Positions 1 through 6,183 of a DNA stretch of 13,663 nucleotides are shown piece by piece. The notes below the pieces were generated by a model. It did no database searches and had not been told where the DNA came from. It saw only the letters and a program-made list of their open reading frames with translations. Every line of letters starts with the position of its first letter. Within the stretch, counting starts at the first letter, position 1. A program made the translations under genes and the position numbers. The stretch is from an uncultured Pseudoxanthomonas sp. (GTDB lineage Bacteria; Pseudomonadota; Gammaproteobacteria; Xanthomonadales; Xanthomonadaceae): NCBI GenBank assembly GCA_946479745.1, contig CAMLGZ010000040.1:1-13663 (forward strand), given 5' to 3'.

Positions 1-854
1 GCCTTGGCCAGCATCGACTTGCCGCAGCCCTGCACGCCCAGCAGCAGCATGCCCTTGGGCGGGTCCAGTCCCGGCGGGGCGTTGCCGGACACGAACACCG
101 TGCGGCGCTGCTCGATCCAGCGTTTCAGCCGGCGCGCGCCGGCCACGTCGGCGAAGCGGGCGGTGTCGTATTCGTAGTGCAGATGGCCGCTGCGGTTGAG
201 CAGCTCGAACTTCAGCTTGGACAGCTGCGGCAGATCGGCGGCGCTGAGCGCGCCGTCGTCGTAAATCAGCTGGCGGGCGATACGGCGCGCGTCGGGCAGG
301 CTCAGGCCCTGCAGGTTGCGCACGATCTGCTGCACCGCCTCGCCATCGGCTTCGACCCGGCGGCCGCCGTTTTCGCGGGCGTAGTCGGTGGCTTCCTCGC
401 GCACCATCTTCAGCAGGGCGTTGGCGTCGGGCAGGCGCGGGTTGAAGCGCACCGCCACCGCTTCCAGTTCCGGCGGCAGCTCCACTTTGCCGCCCACCAG
501 CACCACCACGTGCGGCTGGCAGTTGCGGCGCTGGACCAGATCGCGCAACTGGCGCTGGCTGCTGGCGTAACCCAGGTAGGGATGGAAATCCAGCAACAGA
601 TAGATGCCGCGCTGCTCGGCCAGCTTCATCGCTTGCAGGGCGGCGCTGGCGTCGGGCGGGCCTTCGGCCTCGTCCTCGCGGTCCATGTCGATGCGGCGCA
701 GGCCCTCGGTGATCGACCAGCGGTACAGCGCGCGCCAGACCTGGGACAAAGCTTGGCGGAACAGTTCCACCACACGGCCTTCGTCCTGGGTCTCGATGAC
801 GATCAAGGGGGTATTGGCGCGGATCAGCGCCGTCAGGTCCTGCAGTTCGCTCAC
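1..854 (-). CDS. AAA family ATPase, Ycf46-like (partial, N-terminal part)
   Basis: The reverse strand reads open from a GTG at 854-852 to the window edge (284 full codons), so the C-terminal part of the gene lies outside. The protein begins VSELQDLTALIRANTPLIVI, typical of the Ycf46-like N-terminal region. It ends in a Walker A motif, GVQGCGKS (residues 273-280, with Lys279 and Ser280 as phosphate-binding residues), preceded by PPKGMLLL. The Walker B, sensor and arginine-finger parts of the AAA module are not in view. Ycf46-type proteins are soluble AAA+ ATPases of about 500 residues, poorly characterised and presumed to remodel protein substrates. An AAGGA lies 12 bases before the GTG, a rather long spacing, so the start is only probable; no ATG is available in frame nearby upstream. 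The gene is transcribed divergently from the ParA gene. The family is fairly sure; the cellular role is not known from the sequence. Confidence 0.85.
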   Translation of the reverse strand, partial: MSELQDLTALIRANTPLIVIETQDEGRVVELFRQALSQVWRALYRWSITEGLRRIDMDREDEAEGPPDASAALQAMKLAEQRGIYLLLDFHPYLGYASSQRQLRDLVQRRNCQPHVVVLVGGKVELPPELEAVAVRFNPRLPDANALLKMVREEATDYARENGGRRVEADGEAVQQIVRNLQGLSLPDARRIARQLIYDDGALSAADLPQLSKLKFELLNRSGHLHYEYDTARFADVAGARRLKRWIEQRRTVFVSGNAPPGLDPPKGMLLLGVQGCGKSMLAK

Positions 855-931
855 GATCGGTCCGGGTCCTTGGCAGCGCGCACGATAGCAAAGCGGAAAA
901 CCGGATAACGAAGCAATTGCGCTTTTGCTTT

Positions 932-1038
932 GCCCCCTTTGAAAAAGGAGCTACGGGGGATTTGCTCTTGCTCCGCAGACTTTAAAGACAAGATCAAGAG
1001 CAAATCCCCCCCCGCAATCCCCCTTTTTCAAAGGGGGG
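932..1038. repeat. Imperfect inverted-repeat element (MITE/REP-like)
   Basis: Two arms, 933-970 and 995-1038, are near-perfect inverted copies: CCCCCTTTGAAAAAGG and GGGGGATTTGCTCTTG on the left pair with CAAGAGCAAATCCCCC and CCTTTTTCAAAGGGGG on the right. A 24-base loop (971-994) separates them. The right arm is longer by a few C/G bases. It also contains a shorter hairpin of its own, CCCCCTTT-TTC-AAAGGGGG (1020-1037). The element sits in the divergent intergenic region between the AAA ATPase and ParA starts, where a terminator would have no gene to end. It is therefore more likely a dispersed non-coding repeat than a dedicated terminator. I recall similar C-run/AAATC sequences being frequent in Lysobacter-type genomes, but copy number here cannot be seen. 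Confidence 0.75.
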
Positions 1039-1098
1039 AGGCTTGGCGGCCTGTTCCCGGCTTACCGCGGCCGGTGTACCCTGCGGCTTCCCGGTAAC

Positions 1099-1102
1099 GA
1101 GG
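1099..1102 (+). promoter_or_regulatory. Ribosome binding site deciding the ParA start
   Basis: GAGG lies 7 bases before the ATG at 1110. It would lie only one base before the in-frame GTG at 1104, so translation should start at 1110. Confidence 0.6.
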
Positions 1103-1109
1103 CGTGCGC

Positions 1110-1742
1110 ATGAAGACGATTCTGGTCGCCAGCTCCAAGGGTGGCGCGGGCAAGAGCACATTGGCCACCAATCTGGCCGCGCATTTCGCGCTGGACGGCA
1201 AACGCACCGTACTGGTGGACGCGGACCCCCAGCACTCCTCCACCCGCTGGGCCGAACGCCGCGCCGAGCTTGAAACCGCCGTACTTCCCATCGACGCCAG
1301 CGGCAAGCGCGCCTGGCGCACCTGGCTACCCGAAGACGCCGAACGGGTGGTCATCGACGCCCCGGCCGGATCCATGGCCGACGATCTGCAGCAATTCATC
1401 GAGCATGTCGACGCCATCGTGGTTCCGGTGCTGCCGTCGGCCCTGGATATCGAGGCCACCGTGGGCTTCCTGAATTCGTTGTCCAAGGTGCCCCGCGTGC
1501 ACAAGCGCAAGCTGCCGGTGGGGCTAGTGGTCAACCGCAGCAAGCCGTGGACCAACACTTCGCAGCAGGCTGTGGAGATGCTCAAGACCTGGCCGTACCC
1601 GGTGGTCGCGCAGTTGCGCGATACCCAGGCCTACGTGGTCCTGGCCGGCCTGGGCCGCAGCCTGTTCGATTACAGGTCAGCGCAGGTACGCGATCATCAG
1701 GCCGACTGGGATCCCTTGCTGAAATGGCTCAAGAAGGCCTGA
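1110..1742 (+). CDS. ParA family ATPase (orphan, no ParB in view)
   Basis: A 210-residue P-loop ATPase of the ParA/MinD (deviant Walker A) family. The protein opens directly into the first strand and the deviant Walker A loop KGGAGKST (residues 10-17, signature Lys10 and catalytic Lys15). The A' motif VLVDADPQHS (34-43) and Walker B RVVIDAPAG (79-87) follow. There is no N-terminal DNA-binding extension, so it belongs to the short ParA class that dimerises on ATP and binds the nucleoid non-specifically to position a cargo. No parB-like gene or parS-like site accompanies it. It is therefore unlikely to be the chromosomal ParAB system, and its partner is unknown. Start ATG 1110 is chosen over in-frame GTG 1104 because GAGG at 1099-1102 is correctly spaced only for the ATG. 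It lies 80 bases upstream of sixA on the same strand and could share a transcript. Confidence 0.9.
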   Translation: MKTILVASSKGGAGKSTLATNLAAHFALDGKRTVLVDADPQHSSTRWAERRAELETAVLPIDASGKRAWRTWLPEDAERVVIDAPAGSMADDLQQFIEHVDAIVVPVLPSALDIEATVGFLNSLSKVPRVHKRKLPVGLVVNRSKPWTNTSQQAVEMLKTWPYPVVAQLRDTQAYVVLAGLGRSLFDYRSAQVRDHQADWDPLLKWLKKA

Positions 1743-1822
1743 GCAGGGTTCCAGACCGGACTCCACCGACTTGTTTTTCAAAGCCCGCTCTACCGAAGCC
1801 CGCTCCAACCAGAAGGGATGCC

Positions 1823-2299
1823 ATGCGTGAACTGATACTCCTGCGCCATGCGCATGCCGAACCCGTCACCCCCGGGCAATCCGACCTCGATCGGCCCCTG
1901 TCCCCGGACGGGCTGGCCGAAGCCGCTGCCGCCGGTCGCTGGATCGCCGAACAGGGCCTGGTGCCGGACCGGGTGTTGTGCTCGCCGGCACGGCGCGCGC
2001 GCGAAACCCTGGAGGCGGTCCTGGAAGCCACCGGCTACGTCGAACAACGTCTGGACGAGCGCATCTATGAGGCCACCGCCGGCACCTTGGCGGAACTGGC
2101 CGACACCCATCGCGAAGCCGAACGCCTGTTGCTGGTAGGCCACAATCCGGGCCTGGAGCGGTTGGCGGCGCTGATGCACAGCGGCCAGTCCGGCGACTAC
2201 CGCGGCATGCCCGTTGCCTCGGTAGTGGTGCTGAAACTGCCGGCAGACGCCAGCATCGAACCAGGAGTCGCGACTCTTTCCGCCTTCTGGTGGCCGTGA
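1823..2299 (+). CDS. sixA: Phosphohistidine phosphatase SixA
   Basis: A 158-residue histidine phosphatase of the branch-2-like small SixA type. The N-terminal motif LLRHAHAE carries the catalytic Arg8-His9 pair. CSPARRARET (residues 53-62) supplies the second phosphate-binding arginine. LVGHNPG (105-111) supplies the second catalytic histidine, His107. The length matches the SixA family (about 160). SixA removes phosphate from histidine residues of signalling proteins: in Escherichia coli it acted on the ArcB HPt domain in early work, and later on the nitrogen-related phosphotransfer protein NPr. AGAAGGG (1811-1817) precedes the ATG by 5 bases. The stop codon TGA overlaps a GTG of the next gene (GTGA at 2296-2299), which suggests translational coupling to the YceI gene. 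The substrate in this organism is not shown by the sequence. Confidence 0.9.
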   Translation: MRELILLRHAHAEPVTPGQSDLDRPLSPDGLAEAAAAGRWIAEQGLVPDRVLCSPARRARETLEAVLEATGYVEQRLDERIYEATAGTLAELADTHREAERLLLVGHNPGLERLAALMHSGQSGDYRGMPVASVVVLKLPADASIEPGVATLSAFWWP

Positions 2300-2880
2300 C
2301 GGCTCCAATGTTCGGCCGTACGCGCTGGGGGTGGTGTGGCTTGGCGTTGCTGTGCCTCTGGCCCGCGCTGACGGCGACGGCCGGAAGCTTCGACCCGGCC
2401 GCGTCGCGTTTCGGCTTCGAGCTGCGCACGCGCTGGGGAATGAAGCTGGAGGGCGAGTTCAAGCGCTACGAAGGCGAAGTGAAACACCTGCACGATGGCC
2501 GCCACCAGGTGGTGCTGCGCATGTTCACCGATTCGGTGGAGATCATCGGCCATCCGCGTTATTCCGAGTGGACCCGGGGCCGCCAGTTCTTCGAAGCCGA
2601 GCGCTATCCCGTGGTGGTGTTCGTCTCCAAGCCCTACGACGAACAGTTGCTGAAGCAGGGCGGGGCCCTGGCCGGCGACCTGAGCATCCGCGGCATCACC
2701 CGGCCCAAGACCTTGACGGTGGCGCCTTCCACTTGCGCACGTCCGGCCCGGGAGTGCGATGTAGTGGCCACCGGGGCGGTACGGCGCAGCGATTACGACA
2801 TGGACGACTGGATGATGGCGGTTAGCGATAGAGTGGTGTTCGTGCTGCGCGCGCGGTTGAAGGCGGAGGTTGCGCCATGA
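2296..2880 (+). CDS. YceI family protein, secreted
   Basis: About 194 residues. A hydrophobic segment with basic residues before it (MFGRTRWGWCGLALL, then LTATA) is a Sec signal peptide, so the mature protein is predicted to be periplasmic. The mature part begins SFDPAASRFGFELRTRWGMK, as in YceI (lipocalin-like) domains. It continues through GEFKRYEGEV, a central GDLSIRGITRP strand, and the C-terminal RSDYDMDDWMMAVSDRVVF typical of the family. YceI proteins form a beta-barrel that in structurally studied members binds a polyisoprenoid chain; the physiological role is poorly defined. A Cys pair (TCARPAREC) near residues 145-153 could form a disulfide. Start options are GTG 2290, GTG 2296 (GTGA overlap with the sixA stop) and ATG 2308. 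I list 2296 for the overlap; 2308 also gives a good signal peptide. The end overlaps the next gene by ATGA. Confidence 0.82.
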   Translation: MTAPMFGRTRWGWCGLALLCLWPALTATAGSFDPAASRFGFELRTRWGMKLEGEFKRYEGEVKHLHDGRHQVVLRMFTDSVEIIGHPRYSEWTRGRQFFEAERYPVVVFVSKPYDEQLLKQGGALAGDLSIRGITRPKTLTVAPSTCARPARECDVVATGAVRRSDYDMDDWMMAVSDRVVFVLRARLKAEVAP

Positions 2881-4805
2881 ATCCCGTTCTTCGCGGTCTG
2901 GTGGTGTGGCTGGCGCTGTCGTGCGCGGCCTGCGCCAGCCTGTCCGAGACCCAGCGCAACCGCGCCGCCTCCATCGCGATCGCGGCGCGTTCGCACATCG
3001 TGGACTGCAGCGCCGCCGATGCGTGCGCGCGACCCTCGCCGTTGCGCGAACTGAGCGACCGCGCAGACGCCGAATCGACGCCGCAGGCCCCGCGCCACTA
3101 CGCGCTGATCCTGGACCGCGGCAGCGACGCCCTGCTGGCGCGCGTGAACCTGATCCGCAGCGCGCGCCGCCAGATCGACGTGCAGACCTACATCTTCGAC
3201 AAGGACGACAGCGCACGGCTGGTGCTGGACGAGCTGCTGGCCGCATCGCGCCGCGGAGTGAAAGTGCGGCTGCTGATCGACCAGCTTTCCGCAATCCCGG
3301 ATCTGGACATCCTGGCGGCTCTGTCGGGTTCGCACATGAATTTCGAGATCCGCATCTACAACCCCAGCTTCGGCAAGGCCAAGCTCAATTACTTCGACTA
3401 CGCCGGCAGCGTGCTCTGCTGCTTCCGCCGCTTCAACCAGCGCATGCACACCAAGCTGATACTGGTGGACGCCGCCGTCGGCATCACCGGCGGGCGCAAT
3501 TACCAGGACGACTATTACGACTGGGACGCCGAGTACAACTTCCGCGACCGCGACGTGCTGGTGGCGGGGCCGGCCTCGCGCGCGATGGCGGCCAATTTCG
3601 ACGCGTTCTGGAACGCGCGCCGCAGCATCCCGGTGGAGCGCTTGAGCGATGTGGGGCGCAAGCTGCTCAAGGAAGGCGTGCCGGCGATGCCGTCCGATGC
3701 GTTCCTGCGGCCGGAACGCGTCGCGGCCTTGTCGGCCGAAGCCGACGACCAGGCCCGGATACGCGACCTGCTGGTCCAGCAGGCGATGCCGGTGGGCGCG
3801 GTCAAGTACGTCGCCGATCTGCCGCAGAAGCACCGCCGCGAACGGCCCGCCAACGCGGCCCCGGCGGTGCCGGAACTGAAGACCCTGATCGATGGCGCGC
3901 AATCGGAAGTGCTGATCCAGACGCCTTATCTGGTGATGTCCGACGCGGCCCAGGACGTGTTCCGGGCGTTGCGCCAGCGCAAGCCGCCGCCGCAGGTGAT
4001 CGTGTCCACCAACAGCCTGGCGGCCACCGACAACGCGGTGGTCTATTCCATGTCGTTCAAGTACAAGCGCCGCTATCTGCGCGAGTTCGGTTTCCGCATC
4101 TACGAGTACAAACCGTTTCCCGAAGATGCGCCGGTGGACTATGCCGCGCTGATGCCCGATGGGCCGCCGATTGAAATCCAGGAACGTTTTCGTGGTCCGT
4201 CCGGTTCGATGGGACCATCCTCGCGATCGGCGGGCGGCGGCGAAACCACGCGCAGGCTGCAGCGCACCGAGTCGCGTCCTTCCTTCCTCAGCAGCGGCGC
4301 GGCCACCGAGCCGTTGCCATTGAAGCGCGCCGGCGTACGCATCGGCCTGCACGCCAAATCGATGGTGATCGACAACCGCATCGGTGTGATCGGCACCCAC
4401 AACTTCGATCCGCGCTCGGAGAACTACAACACCGAGAGCGCAGTGGTGATCGACGATGCCGCCTTCGCACAAGCATTGGCCGCCAGCATCCGCCGCGATA
4501 CCTCGCCGGAGAACGCCTGGGTGATCGCACCGCGCGCCAAACCGCCGGTGTTGTCGGGGCTTGACTACAGCCTGGGCAAGGTGTCCGAAGCCTTGCCGCT
4601 GTTCGACCTCTGGCCGTGGCGTTACGCCACCAGCTATCAATTCAAGCCAGGTCCCGATTGCCCGATGCCGGTGCCGCCGAACGACCCTGCTTTTCATCGC
4701 TGCTATGAAGCCGTCGGCGATTTTCCCGAGGTCAACGTTGGACCCAAGTGGTTGTATACGCGTCTATTGACCGCGTTCGGCGCCGGCCTGGTCCCCATTC
4801 TCTAA
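2877..4805 (+). CDS. Phospholipase D family protein, ClsC-like cardiolipin synthase, lipoprotein
   Basis: A 642-residue phospholipase D superfamily protein with two HKD motifs. The first is MHTKLILVD...GGRN (His191, Lys193, Asp198) and the second LHAKSMVID...GTHNFDPRSE (His492, Lys494, Asp499). Each is followed by the expected Asn, so both half-sites look intact. DPRSENYNTE after the second motif is characteristic of ClsC/YmdC-type cardiolipin synthases, which exchange phosphatidyl groups between phospholipids. The N-terminus is hydrophobic and ends CAACAS (Cys16, Cys19), an imperfect lipobox, so the protein is probably secreted and perhaps lipid-anchored. It exceeds E. coli ClsC by well over 100 residues. 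Part of the excess is a polar Ser/Gly/Arg-rich stretch around 436-480 just before the second HKD, and part is a C-terminal extension after about 545. ATGA overlap with the YceI gene predicts coupled translation. The exact lipid reaction is inferred, not seen. Confidence 0.88.
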   Translation: MNPVLRGLVVWLALSCAACASLSETQRNRAASIAIAARSHIVDCSAADACARPSPLRELSDRADAESTPQAPRHYALILDRGSDALLARVNLIRSARRQIDVQTYIFDKDDSARLVLDELLAASRRGVKVRLLIDQLSAIPDLDILAALSGSHMNFEIRIYNPSFGKAKLNYFDYAGSVLCCFRRFNQRMHTKLILVDAAVGITGGRNYQDDYYDWDAEYNFRDRDVLVAGPASRAMAANFDAFWNARRSIPVERLSDVGRKLLKEGVPAMPSDAFLRPERVAALSAEADDQARIRDLLVQQAMPVGAVKYVADLPQKHRRERPANAAPAVPELKTLIDGAQSEVLIQTPYLVMSDAAQDVFRALRQRKPPPQVIVSTNSLAATDNAVVYSMSFKYKRRYLREFGFRIYEYKPFPEDAPVDYAALMPDGPPIEIQERFRGPSGSMGPSSRSAGGGETTRRLQRTESRPSFLSSGAATEPLPLKRAGVRIGLHAKSMVIDNRIGVIGTHNFDPRSENYNTESAVVIDDAAFAQALAASIRRDTSPENAWVIAPRAKPPVLSGLDYSLGKVSEALPLFDLWPWRYATSYQFKPGPDCPMPVPPNDPAFHRCYEAVGDFPEVNVGPKWLYTRLLTAFGAGLVPIL

Positions 4806-4817
4806 GAGGAGCCGCAC

Positions 4818-5240
4818 ATGGCCTTCCGCAATCCCGTCGATATCGATGCCCTCAACGCGCGCGCGCGCGGCTCGCTGGTCGAACACCTGGGCATCGCCGT
4901 TACCGAAGCCGGCGACGACTGGCTGCGCGGCACCATGCCGGTCGACGCGCGCACCAGGCAACCCTATGGATTGCTGCATGGCGGCGCCTCGGTCGCGCTG
5001 GCCGAAACGCTGGGCAGCATGGCCGGTGGGCTATGCGTGGACACGACGCGGGAAGCGGTGGTGGGTCTGGAGATCAACGCCAACCATCTGCGCGCGGTTC
5101 GCGAAGGCACGGTCACCGGCACCGCCCGCGCCCTGCATGTCGGCCGCAGCACGCACGTCTGGGAAATCCGCATCGAGAACGAAGCCGGCAAGCCGGTCTG
5201 CATTTCGCGGATCACGCTGGCGGTGGTGCCGGCAGGGTAG
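4818..5240 (+). CDS. ydiI: Hotdog-fold acyl-CoA thioesterase, YdiI/MenI type
   Basis: A 140-residue single hotdog domain. The active-site helix segment GLLHGGASVALAETLGS (residues 51-67) carries the conserved His54-Gly55 and the catalytic Glu63. TMPVDARTRQP before it and VVGLEINANH after it closely match Escherichia coli YdiI as I remember that protein. YdiI/MenI hydrolyses aromatic acyl-CoA esters including 1,4-dihydroxy-2-naphthoyl-CoA of menaquinone synthesis, but is promiscuous. Xanthomonads are ubiquinone users, so a menaquinone role is doubtful here and a housekeeping or aromatic acyl-CoA thioesterase is more likely. AAGAGGAG (4805-4812) gives a strong ribosome site for ATG 4818, 12 bases after the PLD stop, so the two are probably co-transcribed. 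The TAG stop lies inside the head of a repeat palindrome. The family call is firm; the natural substrate is unknown. Confidence 0.9.
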   Translation: MAFRNPVDIDALNARARGSLVEHLGIAVTEAGDDWLRGTMPVDARTRQPYGLLHGGASVALAETLGSMAGGLCVDTTREAVVGLEINANHLRAVREGTVTGTARALHVGRSTHVWEIRIENEAGKPVCISRITLAVVPAG

Positions 5241-5325
5241 GTCGGTGCTACGCCCCCGACGTGCTCCATATCGAGAACGCTCGCTGGCAAGGCGCCGCGT
5301 GCGTCGGGGCGTAGCACCGACCTGC
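5237..5325. repeat. REP pair (GTAG-headed palindromes, inverted)
   Basis: The left copy, 5237-5261, starts GTAGGTCGGTGCTACG and ends CCCCCGACG. The right copy, 5302-5325, is its inverse with GCAG in place of GTAG and one C fewer. Each copy can fold by itself (GTCGG with CCGAC), and the two together form a stem of about 24 base pairs over a 40-base loop. This is the arrangement of paired REP elements, and the GTAG head recalls the SMAG family. The thioesterase stop codon (TAG, 5238-5240) is supplied by the left head. It may also act as a transcript-end hairpin before the acyltransferase gene. Confidence 0.8.
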
Positions 5326-5370
5326 GAGGATCAAGCCAGCGCTTAGTAGCCGAACTCCAGACCCATCCGG

Positions 5371-5376
5371 TATTGT
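5371..5376 (+). promoter_or_regulatory. Possible -10 element, acyltransferase gene
   Basis: TATTGT ends 6 bases before the ATG at 5383, so initiation there would give a leaderless or nearly leaderless message. No convincing -35 hexamer is seen at 16-18 bases upstream, and GACGGG before the ATG could instead act as a weak ribosome site. Weak call. Confidence 0.25.
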
Positions 5377-5382
5377 GACGGG

Positions 5383-6183
5383 ATGATTTCCCCCCAACCT
5401 CACGCCCTCTCCGGCGGCGGACTGGGGCGCGCGTTCCGCTATCTATATCGCGTTCCCCTGCTGCTGATCCACATCCTGGTGCTGTTGCCGCTGGTGCTGC
5501 TGAGCATGGTGCCGCTGTGGTCGGGCATTCGCGTGGGCGGACTGCGGGTAGAGCATCTGGCGATCAAGCTGTGGTCGGCCGGGCTGATGCGCATCTTCGG
5601 GTTCCGCCTGCGTCGCATCGGCACACCGTTGCCCGATCCGGCGATGTTCGTCGCCAACCATGTCAGCTGGGTCGACATCGAAATGTTGCACAGCCAGCGC
5701 ATGATGGGTTTCGTGGCCAAGCAGGAAATCCGCAGCTGGCCAGTGGTGGGTTGGCTGACGGCCCGCGGTGAAACCATCTTCCACCAGCGCGGCAGTCAGG
5801 AATCGATGGGCGGGGTGATGCACGCCATGCTGGCGCGCCTGCAGGCCGGTCGGCCGGTCGGGGTGTTTCCCGAAGGACGTACCCGGGATGGTTCCGAAGT
5901 AGGCCCCTTCCACGCGCGCATCTTCCAACCGGCGGTAGAGGCCGGCGTGCCGGTGCAACCGGTAGCCCTGCGTTACGGCCCACGCGGCAGCGCGCAGGTG
6001 CTGGTGGCGTTCGGCGCCGGGGAAAGTTTCTTCGCCAATTTCATGCGTCTGCTGGGCGAACCGCCGCGCAGCGCCGATATCTGCTTCCTGGCCCCGATCG
6101 CGGCCGGCGAGCTGGAAGGCCGCAGCAAGATCGCCGAACTGGCGCGCGAGCGTATCGTTGCGGCGATGGAATCGGATCGATGA
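5383..6183 (+). CDS. PlsC-type 1-acyl-glycerol-3-phosphate acyltransferase family protein
   Basis: A 266-residue membrane acyltransferase of the PlsC/LPLAT family. A single strong hydrophobic segment spans roughly residues 23-46. The catalytic HX4D box is NHVSWVD (His93, Asp98). The substrate-binding box is VFPEGRTRDG (Phe162, Glu164, Gly165, Arg166). Spacing and length suit the family. Members move an acyl chain from acyl-ACP or acyl-CoA to a lysophospholipid or other acceptor at the cytoplasmic face of the inner membrane. The genome's main plsC may be elsewhere, and this type can also act on ornithine lipids or other lysolipids. It follows the REP pair, so it probably starts a new transcription unit. 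Its stop overlaps the next start by ATGA (6180-6183), which implies coupled expression with the hydrolase. The start is the first ATG, without a strong ribosome site. Confidence 0.88.
   Translation: MISPQPHALSGGGLGRAFRYLYRVPLLLIHILVLLPLVLLSMVPLWSGIRVGGLRVEHLAIKLWSAGLMRIFGFRLRRIGTPLPDPAMFVANHVSWVDIEMLHSQRMMGFVAKQEIRSWPVVGWLTARGETIFHQRGSQESMGGVMHAMLARLQAGRPVGVFPEGRTRDGSEVGPFHARIFQPAVEAGVPVQPVALRYGPRGSAQVLVAFGAGESFFANFMRLLGEPPRSADICFLAPIAAGELEGRSKIAELARERIVAAMESDR

Noticed and set aside
177..908. Plus-strand open frame of 243 codons
   Set aside because: It is the complement of the AAA ATPase gene, whose translation shows a real Walker A motif and family sequence.
933..1038. CRISPR-like repeat
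   Set aside because: There are only two arms, in inverted orientation, with no direct repeats or regularly spaced unique spacers.
1028..1585. Minus-strand frame of 185 codons opposite ParA
   Set aside because: Ser/Arg/Thr-rich shadow of the ParA gene, with no ribosome site or motif.
2793..4697. Long minus-strand open frame (634 codons) opposite the phospholipase D gene
   Set aside because: It is antisense to a clearly functional two-HKD protein. Its translation is rich in Arg, His, Gly and Val with no domain motif, as expected from GC-rich codon bias on the complementary strand.
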